Positions 32,876-45,600 of a stretch of DNA of 64,000 nt are shown here, piece after piece. Under the pieces are notes generated by a model. That model did no database searches and was not told where the DNA came from. It worked only from the letters and a program-made list of their open reading frames with translations. The DNA is from Oscheius sp. JU75 (taxonomy: Eukaryota > Nematoda > Chromadorea > Rhabditida > Rhabditidae), in the NCBI GenBank assembly GCA_037178855.1, contig JASJZC010000002.1:6398501-6462500 (forward strand). Direction: 5' to 3'. The position numbers and the translations under genes were made by a program. Every line of letters starts with the position of its first letter. The first letter of the stretch is position 1.

Positions 32876-34593
32876 CTATTTAACATTATCCTCCCTCTCA
32901 CAGGCCAATTCTCGATACCTAAAACTGTCTGGTTGTCTCATCAAGGAACTGTTCAAAGAGATGTTCTCGTTCTTTGTCTTCCCGTTGAACCGCTTGTCCT
33001 TGAAGGGGGCCTCCGCGTGCACAAACCCACAAGAGAGAAACGTAGGCGAATTAACGACACATTTGTGATAAGAGAGTCAAGTGATTGCGGATGCCGGAGC
33101 CGGATTTTCTAATAAAAACAGTCCACTTTGATGGGGCACTTGATGGGCTGTGTACTTGGCCTGGGCTTGTAAATGAATAGCTGGGGGAATTGTAGGGGAC
33201 TGTGAAGATAGACCTGTGAACAGTTAGTTGCATGGACCTGATAACTGGAAATAGGTTTAAGGTTATACTAGGCGGACTTGTACAGTTAGGAAGGCAAGGA
33301 CAGTCTCTTCAAAGTTACAAGAGAGCACAGGACTGAAATTTTACGGTAGTTTGTTCCAAAACCCCTGACTTCTTTTTTTCCGTGAAAGAAGAAAAACGAC
33401 TAATAAACGAAGCAATCGGCCACAGAACAAAAATTGTATGGAAATTGTAAGCTCCCGCGCTAGGACCCCGCTCTGATTTGCCGGGATCGTTTCGTAGCAT
33501 GCAGTCTTTTAGACTGCCCAGCCCGGCGAACCGTAAGTCAGTTCAAGAACTATATGGTTCCGCTACGGATCTCAGATTACCATGACTGGCAGTCTTCTAC
33601 ATGGTCTGTTGACCGATCCCATGAAATCGCTGTTTTTCACAAGTCCTGTCTGTAGAGAGGTAATTTGACACAACATATAAATGACAAAGAGAATGTTCCA
33701 AATTACAGACACTATCGGAATGAGAAAAGCTCATTACTGAAAAGAGAAAAGAGTCAAGTAAACTAAAATCTAAGCCTGACTAGAGTGTAGAACTCGTCCC
33801 GTCCGAGTATCATATGTCGCGAGAGCGATGTTCACATCAACCCGGATCATATGTCCCCTAAGTCACGAATGTTTCACGCAGAAGTCACCTAATTAAAATA
33901 TGTTACCTTCATGACTCGAAAATGTCCGAGGGACATGAAAGGACAGAACATGGAATTGTAGAAACAGAGAGACGTGGGGGCCTAATTGGCCGGAGTGACT
34001 TCTCGAAGAAGGATCGCGTGGGAGACAACAAATTGCTAGGTAACAAGCCTAGTAGAGTAAAGCTCGGAATGGGACTTTTTGTCAGAGCATCGTATTTCAT
34101 GCGACACGTGTAGGAGCGACTAACCTCTAAATCAATTTGGGAATGGGTTCTTTCCGTCGCTACCTGGAGGAGAGAGACAGAGAGGAGTCCTTCTCAAAAT
34201 GGAACACTGTACTAGGCTGGCAACAATCTTAAAGGGCTTTGTGTCTCGGAAATGAGGTCTTTAGAGCCCCCACTCTCATCAAAAGACGTCCAGCTCCAAG
34301 CAATTAAATGCCCTGATTGTAAGGTATTGCAGTCAGGACGGGGAAGGGGATGCTCTCATCTCTTGAAGAGCCGAAAACAGAAGTGACGGGAAGTGAGACG
34401 AGAGGAGAATGTGAATAGGAGAGTCTGCTAATACAATAAAGCTCGACCCATATGTGACCCCCTCGGCTGGCAATAAAAAAGAAACGGCTTGTTGTTTTTC
34501 GAGAGCAATGTGTATGGATGGGGCGAGAGTAATTGTAAAGAAGATATCAGGCCAAACACGCATTTCCGGAGAGACCTTGGAAGGAATTAACAA
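32876..34593. other. Intergenic stretch
   Basis: No supported gene was seen; open frames here lack splice or start support. Confidence 0.45.
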
Positions 34594-35080
34594 CTGTCTC
34601 TGTCTCTGTCTCTGTCTCTGTCTCTGTCTCTGTCTCTGTCTCTGTCTCTGTCTCTGTCTCTGTCTCTGTCTCTGTCTCTGTCTCTGTCTCTGTCTCTGTC
34701 TCTGTCTCTGTCTCTGTCTCTGTCTCTGTCTCTGTCTCTGTCTCTGTCTCTGTCTCTGTCTCTGTCTCTGTCTCTGTCTCTGTCTCTGTCTCTGTCTCTG
34801 TCTCTGTCTCTGTCTCTGTCTCTGTCTCTGTCTCTGTCTCTGTCTCTGTCTCTGTCTCTGTCTCTGTCTCTGTCTCTGTCTCTGTCTCTGTCTCTGTCTC
34901 TGTCTCTGTCTCTGTCTCTGTCTCTGTCTCTGTCTCTGTCTCTGTCTCTGTCTCTGTCTCTCTGTCTCTCTGTCTCTCTGTCTCTGTCTCTCTGTCTCTG
35001 TCTCTGTCTCTGTCTCTCTGTCTCTCTGTCTCTCTGTCTCTCTGTCTCTGTCTCTCTGTCTCTCTGTCTCTGTCTCTGTC
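34594..35080. repeat. Long TCTCTG hexanucleotide array
   Basis: About 365 bp of near-perfect TCTCTG units is followed by about 120 bp where TCTCTG alternates with TCTCTCTG. The open frames it creates on both strands (Leu-Cys or Arg-Gln and Thr-Glu dipeptides) are by-products. It is the extreme form of a motif scattered in short runs all over the window. Confidence 0.95.
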
Positions 35081-35944
35081 CAGTCGGGTGAGAAACAAGA
35101 CATAGTAATTGAAAGCAAAGTTTTGGTGATATGTCCTCGTCCCGAGCTTTCTCTCTCCTCCCTTTTCCGGTGTCGCGCCTTAATTAATGCGCTCGTCTGT
35201 CTTCTCCATGCTGCTGGCGTGTCAATTTCTCGTTAACTCTCGACTAAACATTTTGTCGCTATGAGAGGAGGAGAAGAAGAGGAGGAAGTCCGAACGGGAG
35301 GACTTGACAGCAGAAAGGACAGATTGTGGCCATTGACCGCACCCACATCCATGTATCATGGCCGCTAATTGGCGTTCCCACAAACCAACAAACTGCGGAG
35401 AGGGAGACAGAGAGTTTAGGAGACTGAGAGGTAGAACCACCTACTTGTGTACTTAGAAGAGCTTTTCTTGTTGACTCCTCCTCTTCATCATTATCTATAA
35501 TACTAAGTTCTGTTCAGAGCCGTGCCACCGTGCGACTCGAAATTACAGGTCTGGGTGACTGATGACTCTCAACTAAATCATCCACACTAAGCTGAGCGCG
35601 TGCTAAACGGCCTCTCCGCCAAATTGTAGCTTTGGACTCTCGGTTACCTAGGCTTCTATGTGTTTATAGGGAGAGAGACACTTTGAGTGAGAATGTCGAG
35701 ATAGTACAGGGGGAGCCTGGTTTGTTCAGAAGAAAAGTCCAATACTCTACTGTTTCTAGTCTGCTTCTTCAGTACAACAACAAATATCAGGAGTTCGTTT
35801 TCTGGTATCGGAAAAAGAGTCAAAAGACCGACACGAACAAGTACAAGATCTCAGTTCTTTGTTTTGGTAACTGGGAAGTGACATAGAAAGGGGCAGGAGG
35901 ACAGAGAGACAGATAGGCCTTATTTCCAGTACAAGAGACGACGG
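35081..35944. other. Intergenic stretch
   Basis: Mixed sequence after the hexamer array; no gene supported. Confidence 0.4.
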
Positions 35945-36122
35945 TCAGGACGGATAGACTATAGAGGACGTGGTAGAGCATCTTGATCGGTTGGTAGGAG
36001 CGTTGGAAATCGAGTGAGTTTCAGTAGCTTCCGCTTGCTTAGCACAAACGTCGCCGCAACATCCGCAGTTTGGGGAGAGGTGGATCCACTTGCCCAGGCA
36101 GAGCAGAAGGAAGCAGACCTTC
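35945..36122 (-). CDS. Small Cys-rich secreted-protein candidate
   Basis: A 58-residue frame begins MKVCFLLLCLGKW, a short hydrophobic leader. It continues with NCGCCGDVCAK, then a Ser/Thr-rich tail with one more Cys. The frame is uninterrupted, and the hydrophobic leader is followed directly by clustered Cys. No TATA box or polyadenylation signal is clear, and it could be a first exon only. No family recognised. Confidence 0.28.
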
Positions 36123-36527
36123 ATTGGCGACAAAGAGTTGAAGATTCTGGACAGACTTTGCGAGTCAGGATTTAGCTGACCGGTTCTGATAAGTTGAGCA
36201 TTTTGAGTCTCGCAAAGAACTGTCTCTCTGTCTCTATCTCTCTCTCCCTTTCTCTTAGTATTTCTGTATCTCTGTCTCTCTTTATTTCTATCTCTTTCTC
36301 TCCCTGTCTCTGTTTCGGTTCGCTCTGCTAACCAGTAACCAATCCACCTACTCCCTCTCACTCTGATTCATGTCCGTGGGCCGCGCAACAAGTTGACAAA
36401 CCCCTAAGTTTACATAGGCTGATGACCTCCGCCTACTAACACCACTTGCAACTTGAAAGAGTCTGACTAATTGCAATGATTGCTTTTTTTTTTTTACAAA
36501 AACAATCAAAATAGATTCAGTCGCGCC

Positions 36528-36834
36528 ATGTGTAGTCTCTTGTCGATGTTCCTCCTGGCAGTGCTGCTGCTCTTTTCCGTCGTTCTCTACCTGGTGGCCA
36601 ATGGCGGGAAAGACGACGACGATCGAAAGACGAAGGAAGATGAGAACGATTGGATTCCGCTTGATCTAGACCCTTCTCCATTTCGTCGTCGTGGCCGGAG
36701 TCCTGATCGCCGTGATCCTCTACTATCGCTGCACGCGACAGCTCAACTGGTATACTTTCGGAGACCACTGTCCCCGGCATTTCGTTGAAGACGGAGAGGT
36801 CAAAAAAGAGTCTCCGACGAGATCTGAAGAGTAG
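36528..36834 (+). CDS. Small two-helix membrane protein (hypothetical)
   Basis: Exons 36528-36593 and 36670-36834 encode 76 aa. The 76-nt GT-AG intron (donor CTG/GTGGCC, acceptor GATCTAG) is the only one that joins the leading hydrophobic helix (MCSLLSMFLLAVLLLFSVVL) to the second helix (FVVVAGVLIAVILYY). A short soluble tail with two Cys and an acidic/basic end follows. Without splicing the frame becomes a D/E-rich tail and then a basic one, so an alternative product is possible. No known family recognised. Confidence 0.4.
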
Positions 36835-38465
36835 ACAGGAGAGTTTAAAAACTTAAAATGAACATCAAGCTCTTTTCTCGCCTTGACCTTTGGTAGAACT
36901 GTCACTATGGATTTGGCGAAGCGCGTCGGGTTGCAGCCATCTCGGCGAACTGAACCCACAACCCGATGACGCAAATGAGAAACGGGTCGAAGACCCAGAG
37001 ATGAAGCATTGGGTCCAAGAATGGCAACCGGAAAAGCAATAATAGAAACAGTGTTTGAGAAATAGTGACACCGCACCGGAAGGATCGGGAACTGCGGTCA
37101 AAACGGTTGTGGACGAAAACATGAACGTAGATCTGTCTCCCAAACAGTTTGCAGAACTATTTCACAATCTGGTGATTGCCTGAAATAGACACACTATCAC
37201 TGTCTATCTGTCTCTATCCCATTAGTACTTTTCCTAAGTCTCACTGTCTCTCTGTCTTTCTCTCTGTCCGAAAGATCAGCCATCTCTTCAAGTTTTGAAC
37301 ATCGCTGCTTCGGAGAGCAGGTATGTCTGGAATGTACCCCCTCACACCTGTCCGAAAACTCTCTTCTTTCTGTTGTTCTGTTGACCACATATTGTTGTGT
37401 TCCTCCCCCTCCCTCTTGTACTCTGTCATCGTCGCCGCCGCTACTATTACGTCAGCAGTCTGCTCCTCATTTCACAAGTTGCAGCAGCAACAGGAACCAG
37501 TACTCCGTTCTGATTCATCTTCTGAGGGCAGGGAATCTCAAGAATGTGCCCCCAAGCGAAGAAAGTGACAAAGTTTGTGTAAATAGAGAGACTCTTCGTA
37601 GGAGGAATGATTGATAAGATTGTATCCTGGACATTCCGTGGGAACACCTCTCTCCCACGCAGCTATGCGAAAAATTACGAAGCAGGTGGAGGAGAGAAGG
37701 AGGGATAAGAATAGTGACAAAACACATGCCGGAAGTCTATTTTTATGAGCAAAAAGATCAGCTGCTCGAGGGTAGGATCTCTGGGTGAAGAATCCGAGGA
37801 ATGCTACAGCTTCCATTAGCTTTCGTACATCTATAGAAGCCTCAACAGCTTTTACAGAAGATTACAGCGATTTCTGCAGATCACTCCCTGTTTTTCAGAC
37901 CATTCGTGACTGAAGCCTCCCGCCCAGTCTGAGAGTTCATGTGCTTCAAAGATTGAAAGTAAGTAGATCATTTAGTCTTCTCTGGGTCTTCTTCCGTCTA
38001 CCGAACTCATATGAGACAAGATATTAGTCACAGGACGTTTCTTTGACACTCCAAGAGATCGTTGGAAAACCGTAGCTGATCGCTAGTATTTACTCCTCGG
38101 GCTCAAAGATATACAAAACCTTCTTGAACTGCCTCTTCAGAATTGTGGACTTCAAGCAGAATTCTCCAGCATTCGTGTACCGTTTAAAAGAAAAATAGAT
38201 CTGAGCCCTCAAGACATCTGACTACCTGTTTGTTAACTAATGAAGAAAACCTGGAAGTTGCAACTCTTTGCTGACACATGCAAACGAACCATCCTTATCT
38301 CTTGATCTTTCATCCAAAGCTGGAGCTGCTAAGATACTCCTTCAGTCTTTATGCAAGTCTTGTAAACCCCCGAAATTCCAGTCGAAAATATCCCAGTCAT
38401 GTCTGGAACCTTCTTTCCGGATTCCTCCTGCTAATCCTCTGTAATGGTCACTCTAGCATGACGCT
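36835..38465. other. Stretch with coding-like fragments but no firm gene
   Basis: At 36930-37045 and 37077-37183 (plus strand) short frames look protein-like (EKRVEDPEMKHWVQEW; NVDLSPKQFAELFHNLV). I could not join them to each other or to the upstream small membrane protein in phase. They may be remaining exons of that gene or a decayed gene. Confidence 0.35.
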
Positions 38466-39309
38466 TTACTCGCGCTTATCAGTTTTGTGACTGTCGTCAT
38501 TTTCGGCTTCGTACCCTCCCGAAAGCCTGAGAATTGTTTTCGGAGGTCTCGGAGGATACGTGTTATAGGAATGAGGTGGGGTTGAGGGTGTGGCAGAGGG
38601 CCTAATGTACAGACGAGGTCGCTCGAGACTACGTAACGCTAAGTGCAGCATGGGGCGAGGTTCAAAATACGGGATTCGAGTGTCTTCTGTGCTGCGTGAG
38701 GTTGGAAAAAAGCGGACGAGGGGCAATTCGGAGAAGAGCAAGGTGATATGGGTGCGGTCGAGTGAAGAACACAGAGAGAGAAGGACTACGGTAGGCGAGG
38801 GAAAGGAAAATTGAGGGAGAGGTCAACAAGGTAAAAGAGACAGAGAGACAGATATACAAAGAGACGAGACAGAGAGATAGAGTCACACAGAGACGGACAG
38901 ACACAGAGACAGTGACAGTAGGAGAGGTATCCTGAAACCTACTTCCTAATCTTTGTCTCTCTCCCAGATCCCATGCTCCGCGCTTTCAAAATGCCAGACG
39001 GCGAATGATGCAAAACGTGACCATTGCTCGCGGAAGACACGATGATGTGAGTGCATTTCCTGGAAACTTGCAGGTGCCAGTTGCTAAAGAAACCGAATCC
39101 CTCCGAGGCAAAAGCCAACGCCCCGAAAATACCCAAGTTTCTGTGAAAGAGACAGAGCTTGACGCAAGCTGGCCGTTCACTCTGACGTACTTGTCTCCGT
39201 CTTCTTCCGGTAGAGCTCGTATTTCCCTCCCCGGGGATTTTACAGTAGCAGCGGACCTCAGAGCCACACCCTGGGTCGAGGAGCGCAGGCACGCCCCACC
39301 CCTCTCCAC
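38466..39309 (-). CDS. 180-aa protein with one hydrophobic segment and Pro/Arg-rich tail (hypothetical)
   Basis: Three exons (39309-39191, 39140-38943, 38691-38466) sum to 543 nt. Intron 1 is 50 nt with a GTACGT donor and TCTTTCACAG acceptor. Intron 2 (38692-38942) has GTAGGT and a pyrimidine-rich CACGCAG. Residues about 40-58 (NLGIFGALAFASEGFGFF) form the only membrane-like stretch. The tail has RLYIRPSATPSTPPHSYNTY and PPRPP, and ends in an acidic, Lys-rich segment. I do not recognise a family. An upstream signal exon may be missing. The in-phase introns are the main evidence. Confidence 0.42.
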
Positions 39310-39865
39310 GCCTTAGTATTTAAGGGGGCGGGCAAAAGACGACAGCAACCCTGGGCCATAACCCTCTCCTACATGGCTACATGTCTGCCTCCCTGGCGCT
39401 ATTCGCTCGACGACTGTGCCGACCTCTACTGATTATGCTGCTCCTCCGCTACGGAGTCACAATGTTCCTCCGCTATGGAGTTCACACCGGACACGAAAGG
39501 TCCTGAGTGTGTCATTTCTTCTTCTCCTGAATTCGAAGCTACGGGCCGAACTCACTTGTACAATCTTCTCTCAAAACTACTATTTATTCTCAGCCTTCGG
39601 GTAATCTCGACCAAGCTTTACACACCGCCACACACTTCCAAAGATTGATCTCTTCGCTAGCCGACGTCGGTCTAATAAAACCATTTTCTCCTATATTCTC
39701 TGTTTTCTTTGTTTTTCAATCCAAAGAGCCTCCTCTTCTTGCTCGAAAGTCTTTTGACTTCAACTCAGGCTATGTTCATCCAAGAATTCTTTGACAGACT
39801 TTCGTAGATTCGTGGTGCGAAAAGTCAGTGCGCTCCCAGGGTAAATCCTGGGCGCCAGGTTGCAT

Positions 39866-39930
39866 CTATGGCGCAGCGCCAAGTCGCGCGACCACGGATC
39901 TTGAGGCTCGTATCCCGGCTTGGAGTATAA
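39866..39930 (+). repeat. tRNA-derived SINE remnant
   Basis: CTATGGCGCAGCGCCAAGTC, CGCGACCACGGATCTTGAGG and CTCGTATCCCGG. The A and B boxes are recognisable. Confidence 0.45.
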
Positions 39931-42139
39931 TTGTTTTTTTTTGATATCAAAGACAAATCAGTACGGATGAGACATCACGGAAACAACCATAAGACATGCC
40001 AGACAGTACGGGTGGGGTCAAGTTCAAATTTAGTAGCTAGGTGAGGTGACAGAAGATGAAGAAAACACTTCGTCATTGTATTTACGAAAAACTCCTCATA
40101 ATTAGAACACAAGACTTCGGGGAAAAAGGGTCGCAAAATTAGTCATTCCCCCAGGAGTCGACGTCACACAGTCTCTCAAAGGCCAGATCTATTTCCACCT
40201 CAGGATCGGTTATTCTTAGGCCATAATGGCAACTTTGAGACAATGAAAAATGGTCATAAGGCCGTGTAAACAGTCACGAAACGGGAATTAGAGAAGGGTA
40301 TGGGTCGAGTAGATCTGTCTCTCTGTATTGGGCAGAGAGAATCAACCTGTTCACTGATTGATCAACATGCCGCGGGTCACGCATTCCACAGCCACCACTA
40401 TTAGATCAGTCGATGCTATTTGTGGGTGATTTGGATAAGTAAACAGTCAGAAAAGATCCAGTGGACTTCGAAGTTTGTGTCTGAACTTAAAGTCATCAAA
40501 GTTTGGAAACTGGGGACTAACTAGAAACGGGTGAAACTTTCAGGCTTGCGTGATGTTCTCTCGAATGATCTCGGCTCCTTTATCTTTTGTTTCAGACAGA
40601 CCAAGATGTCTGGTTCTTCCTGTACGATCTCGGGCCTCTTACCAAAGTCGTTAAGTTTCAAACTGACCATTGGAGACAGTGCTCTACCGTATGATCTTGG
40701 CTCTCTCATCAAAATCCTTCAGCCTCGGATTGATCTGTAGTATCAGAACTAAAAGGTACTTTCCTGTTCAGATTTGCCAATTGTAGAGTTCCCACCCCGT
40801 ATAATCTCGGGTGGTAGCCTGTCTTTCACCTGTGGTTCTCATACGATCTTCTATAGTTCTCTTACTGAGTTTATGGCTTGTTCTGTTCGGAAAACTTCAT
40901 AGTTCGAGCAGTCCTTGATAGTAAAATCCGAACCGTCTGAAAAATTTCTTTTGATCAACCTTCTAATATGGCCTTCTTGGGCTTCCTAGATAGTACGAGA
41001 GGGCGGTCTCTAGCTCTTTTAGTAGCAAACCATATTGAGACAGTCAAGAAGCCGGGTCAGCAAATTTTGCATAAGCCCAGAGTAATTTGAAACACCTGAA
41101 AATTCTGCCAGCCCCCATTCTGCCTCTCTAACCTCGAATTCCAACATATGCGGGTAATAACAACAACATATTTAAAGAACTCTCTTCTTCTATAAATATC
41201 CCAAAGTTCCCTCGAGAGAACTTTCAAAAATCTTGTTTCCCTATCTCTATTTATAGACTGCCTAATTTCGTCGATATGGTCCGAATCAATGTCCGAGCTT
41301 TCCGCTATCGTTACTGTCACTGTAATCTCTGTCACTGTCTCTCACCTGTCACCAACGTCCATCAAGCAAGAAGAACAGGTACGGGTACGGGTTGCGGGTC
41401 GTTCCCACGGCAGACACACAGATCAGGGAGCGCGCGCACCTTCGATCAACGAGGGAGACAAAACAGCACTCGTGACGTAGCCTAGCGTTCCTTAAACAGG
41501 ATGCGTCTCTTGTTTTCCCTGAGACAGTTGCAGGAGTTGCTTCCTCTTCTCTTCCTTTGGGTGGGGTCATGGTGGTCGACTTGGGAACAAAGGGGTCCCT
41601 TCGGACAGTGTGTATGATAGCTGGTCACTTTCATTACGAAAACAATGCACATTCCAGAGACGAGACGAAATGGGTGCAGACTCGAGAAGAATGACAACGA
41701 TTGTGGAATGAGAGGGGACAACTTCCAGTTTTCTCTCCACTCTGCCAATGACCAAGCCATAACACCGCATACACAGTCAGTTATTTCGGGGCGGCCTACA
41801 AGGAGCGACGATTTACGACTGTGGACAGAAGTTTTGGCAGCTGATAGAAGTGGGGAGACTCCTCTATGTTCTTACACAGACACGGAAGGTCAGAGCCAAA
41901 GGGCTAAAAATAATCGGAGGGGTCCTATTACTACTTTAAAGCTGCTGTTCAAGGGTTTTGGGAATGGGAACGGGGGGAAGTTCTGATCAACTGAGACGCG
42001 TTCTCTGACCATTTGTCAGTTACAAACAGTCTCAGATTATGGTGAGTCAAAATATTGGAGCGTCTAGAACGACTTTGAGGATTCGCAGTACATGATCTGG
42101 TGTTCAAACGCGCCACTTTGCCTACCATTTTCGGGCCCA

Positions 42140-42270
42140 AGAAGCCATTCTGTGACGCTGCGATGTTCTACAAAGTAGTAGCCCTTGATCTATTCTACAA
42201 CTTTGCAAACATAGCGAAACTGAAAAATCACTTCTTCGACCCGAAAACTAGTCAATCTGAAGTCTGCCAT
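42140..42270 (+). repeat. Copy of the CTACAA/TTGTAG hairpin repeat
   Basis: GATGTTCTACAAAGTAGTAG, CCCTTGATCTATTCTACAAC, TTTGCAAACATAGCGAAACT and TTCTTCGACCCGAAAA. It is one of the clearest copies. Confidence 0.55.
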
Positions 42271-42440
42271 GACTGCTACGTTCGACTGAGTCGCAAAGAG
42301 GAGGGCAAAGACTGCGATGAGCGGACGAAGTGCAACAGATGATGGGTTACTCATGGTAGAGTAAGACGTCGTAAGAGTTTCACACTCACAGATCTGCTCT
42401 CGTTTACAACATGATCAAGCAATAAACATACAAGTCAGTG

Positions 42441-42479
42441 TCTCACCCGTACCGTCTCGCCGAGGCGGTACGGGCGAGA
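42441..42479. repeat. Strong 14-bp inverted repeat (hairpin)
   Basis: Arms TCTCACCCGTACCG and CGGTACGGGCGAGA pair at 13 of 14 positions, the exception being a G-U type pair. The loop is TCTCGCCGAGG. It sits between two hairpin-repeat copies. Confidence 0.8.
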
Positions 42480-42489
42480 AAAGGATTCA

Positions 42490-42610
42490 AGACATCATTT
42501 GTTGATTTTGTGATGTTTTACAAAATTGTAGCTCTTAATCTGCTCTACAAGTTCGCTGGAGATCGCAAAGTTGAATAATCAAACCATCGACGCGAAAATG
42601 TCGTGGACAC
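42490..42610 (+). repeat. Copy of the CTACAA/TTGTAG hairpin repeat
   Basis: GTGATGTTTTACAAAATTGT, AGCTCTTAATCTGCTCTACA, AGTTCGCTGGAGATCGCAAA and ATCGACGCGAAAATG align with 42140-42270 and lie 220 bp from it. Confidence 0.55.
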
Positions 42611-45600
42611 TGACCATACTAGAAAAACATGCCACGGTTATTTTTAGGTTGATTTTCGAACTTGGATAGCTGTTTTCATCGTGACATTCTGCAGACTTTT
42701 AGTTTTTGAACTTGTCTGAATCTTTCTAGAAGTATGAAAAAATCCAAGCCACCGCAGAACTTGGTACAATACGATTCCTCTCTGCAACCCATACGAACTT
42801 GTTCTTTTCGCACCTTTGCCGCATTCCCAAAATAGTCGTTCGACCACGTGCGGGCGCCTAGCAGACTGACCCGTTGTCGTCTCCGATTAGGCTACAACTT
42901 TCTGTTCATCTAGCGTCTCATAGATCTGTCTCTGTTTTTGGGAAACCCGGGTATGAGTCAACCATCCAAGATTTATTTGGGGGATAACCTCGATGTTGGG
43001 GTTTGGCAAACGGGAGAGACGTAAACAGTAGATCCGAAAGTATGTGTATCATTGCGGAGAGACATAGTCGACACAAGTGGTGGAACATTTAAACAGAAGT
43101 CTGTCAGAACGATCATTGATAATGAGATTGTTCGAAACGCGTGTTTCGGGCTGAAAACATGACAACAAAGCGGTGTTTTCTGAACTTTTAGTTGTACTGT
43201 AGGCGTCATCTGATCAAGCTTTAAGAGTCGGCTGATTCTCGTGGGTCATCAGGCATCTTCTTCGGTAATCGACCTCTTTTGAGCACGAGTTATCGTGATT
43301 TCTGGAATGACAGTACTTTGTACTGTTGTGTCGAGACAATAGAATAGTCTCTGTCAACCTGCCAGAGATTTCTAGCTTGGCAAGGTGTTCGAAACGAAAA
43401 GCAAAAACCAAGGCTCGCTGAAAACTCAGTCAGTATCGCTTTCATTATCTCGTGACATGCCAGGGATAAGAGGCTTTGAGTTACTGTACAAATTGACTTC
43501 GGATGTCCCTTATGCTCACTTTAGCATGGTTAACAATATAGCTAACAAAACGTGTTCGTAATTTTCAATTTTTTTAGGATACAGGCTGACTTTTGGACTG
43601 CAACTTGGTTCTGTCAGTCTATTTCTGTCAAAACTATCAAGGTAAAGCTCTCACGATAATCTTCGGACAATGGCCTGTCGTCTAATCTTTAGTAAAAATT
43701 TAACTTTTCAGGGTAGCCAAGTGACTATGTGCGGACTACTGTCTACAGATGATCTGTCACCGATATCGTCTCTTCTGACAGTACAGGCGATGAAGCTTTT
43801 GGGTTTGAGACTGAGTCAGTTTTCAGCTTTCAGTTTTCACAGTACAGTCATGTAACCGTCATACATGCAGTCCGAGCTCTGGCCTCCTCGCTTTTTCGCC
43901 CACTTGTTCTCGCGCTTGTTATGTTGTTTAGTTTTCATCAAATTAGACAAGAAAAGATAGAGTTGACCTGTCGTTTAGATCAGACACCAGAGTTGATCTG
44001 CAAACCGAGAGAGATGGCTGTTCTGTGAGCGCGAGGCTGATTGGCCGAAGAATTCATCTGTGACGACATAATGCTGTTAGCGCTAAGGAACACACGGGTC
44101 AATGCGGCACGAACTCGAAAGGCTCCATTTTGTTGCAAGGGCACGGAGTTTCGGGACTCTCTACAGTATGTGACCGGTAGAAGCTCTATACGAGTACCTG
44201 GCACAAGAAGGGACTGTTCAGTTTACTCAGAGGATTAGAGGAAAGTTTGTATGCACGTGCAGAGGCGTCTTTACCGTAATTGCGAACTGGGCGCGGTTCT
44301 AACGCGATCAATCCAATAACCGAAACGTGTGACGCGCTCCCATGCGCAGCAGTCTTCTCCTAACACACTCGGCGGCTACAACAAGGAACTGTCAACCGGA
44401 TCGACAGAAACTGTTAAGGGGTCGAGCAGGTCCTATCTATCTACAGTATAGGGATAGAAATACAGTCTACATGTGGTTCAGTACAGAAACTGTCTTATTA
44501 TACGCGAGACATGGGAGTTCGTGTCTCTATCTCCCTGGTTATGTCTTTCTGTCTTTCTGCCTCTGTTTTTCTGTCTTTCTGTCTGTTTTTCTGTCTTTCT
44601 GTCTCTGTGATCTCTTGCCTTCTTCCAATCTTGACCTGGTCTGTCTCCAGCGTTCGTATCAACAAGCTAATGTCAGTGTGAATCTATCGAATCTGATCTT
44701 GTGTGTCTCTTCACGTGGCTCCAATTAGTCTATTCCCGCTCTTCTTAAGAACATTGTGTAAGAATACATTCTTAGCATCGGTCATCGAAGAGGAATGTCC
44801 CTGGCTTGAAAAAAGACAAAGAGAGGTCCAGCCACCGCCTAGACCGGTTCTTCATGACTCTTTTAGAGCTTACCTCGCTTCACAGGGCCCCTAATTTGGA
44901 CTCAATTGCTGTTACGCAGGTTCTACCTCGTCTACCGAGGTAATATGGGCCCACCGCACGTGTGGCACAAAAATGCAGCGCAACACGAATTGAAGTGACA
45001 GACCGCACGCGAAGGAATGCGGCAGTGAAGAACGAAGCCGGTCACGCAGAAGAAGTGGGGGAGAGAAAGGTTGCAGGGGAGATTTACAAGGGGAAACAGT
45101 GACTCTGACGAAAGATGCTGTCATCCAAAAGACGGCAAAGCAATAAAAGGAACGGTTACAGGGCAGAAAAAAGAGTCAAAGGACAGTCTAAATATAAATG
45201 GGATGCCCTGAGACCAATGGGGGACGGTTAAGGATGAAAATCTTAGTCGAAGAAAGAGAGTCTGGTCCACCAAGAACCCTCTAGCTCGGTTACCTGTACA
45301 TTTTTAGGTCGTCTAGTAAGACTGCTTACTCTTAGTCTCATAGTCATAGGTTCATAATGTGCAACTGTCAGAACTGTCTAAAGTGCGAAGTGCTTGTGTA
45401 CTAGCCTGTGTGCATTCGATTTCTTATCCCGCTAGTTCGAGATAGAACTCCTAATAAAGATTCCCAGTGGTTCCATTTGCAATTTAGCCCGGGCAGACAG
45501 GAACTGATCTGATCACTGTTCAATTTTAAATAAAAAAATTTCAACAGTCACATTGATTCTGTTCTCTGATTAACCCTATATTTGTCGACAAAGAGACCGA

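Noticed and set aside
34594-35080. Telomere-like repeat
   Set aside because: The unit TCTCTG is not a known telomeric repeat (nematodes use TTAGGC), and the array is interstitial with ordinary sequence on both sides.
34333-35236. Long open frames on both strands rich in Leu-Cys, Arg-Gln or Thr-Glu dipeptides
   Set aside because: They are translations of the TCTCTG array in several frames, with no start, splice or composition support.
41645-41986. 113-residue plus-strand ORF
   Set aside because: No splice context, no recognisable domain and no start context; composition looks random.
44342-44728. 128-residue plus-strand ORF with Phe/Leu/Cys run
   Set aside because: The hydrophobic part is a CTTTCTGTCT simple repeat and not a membrane segment.
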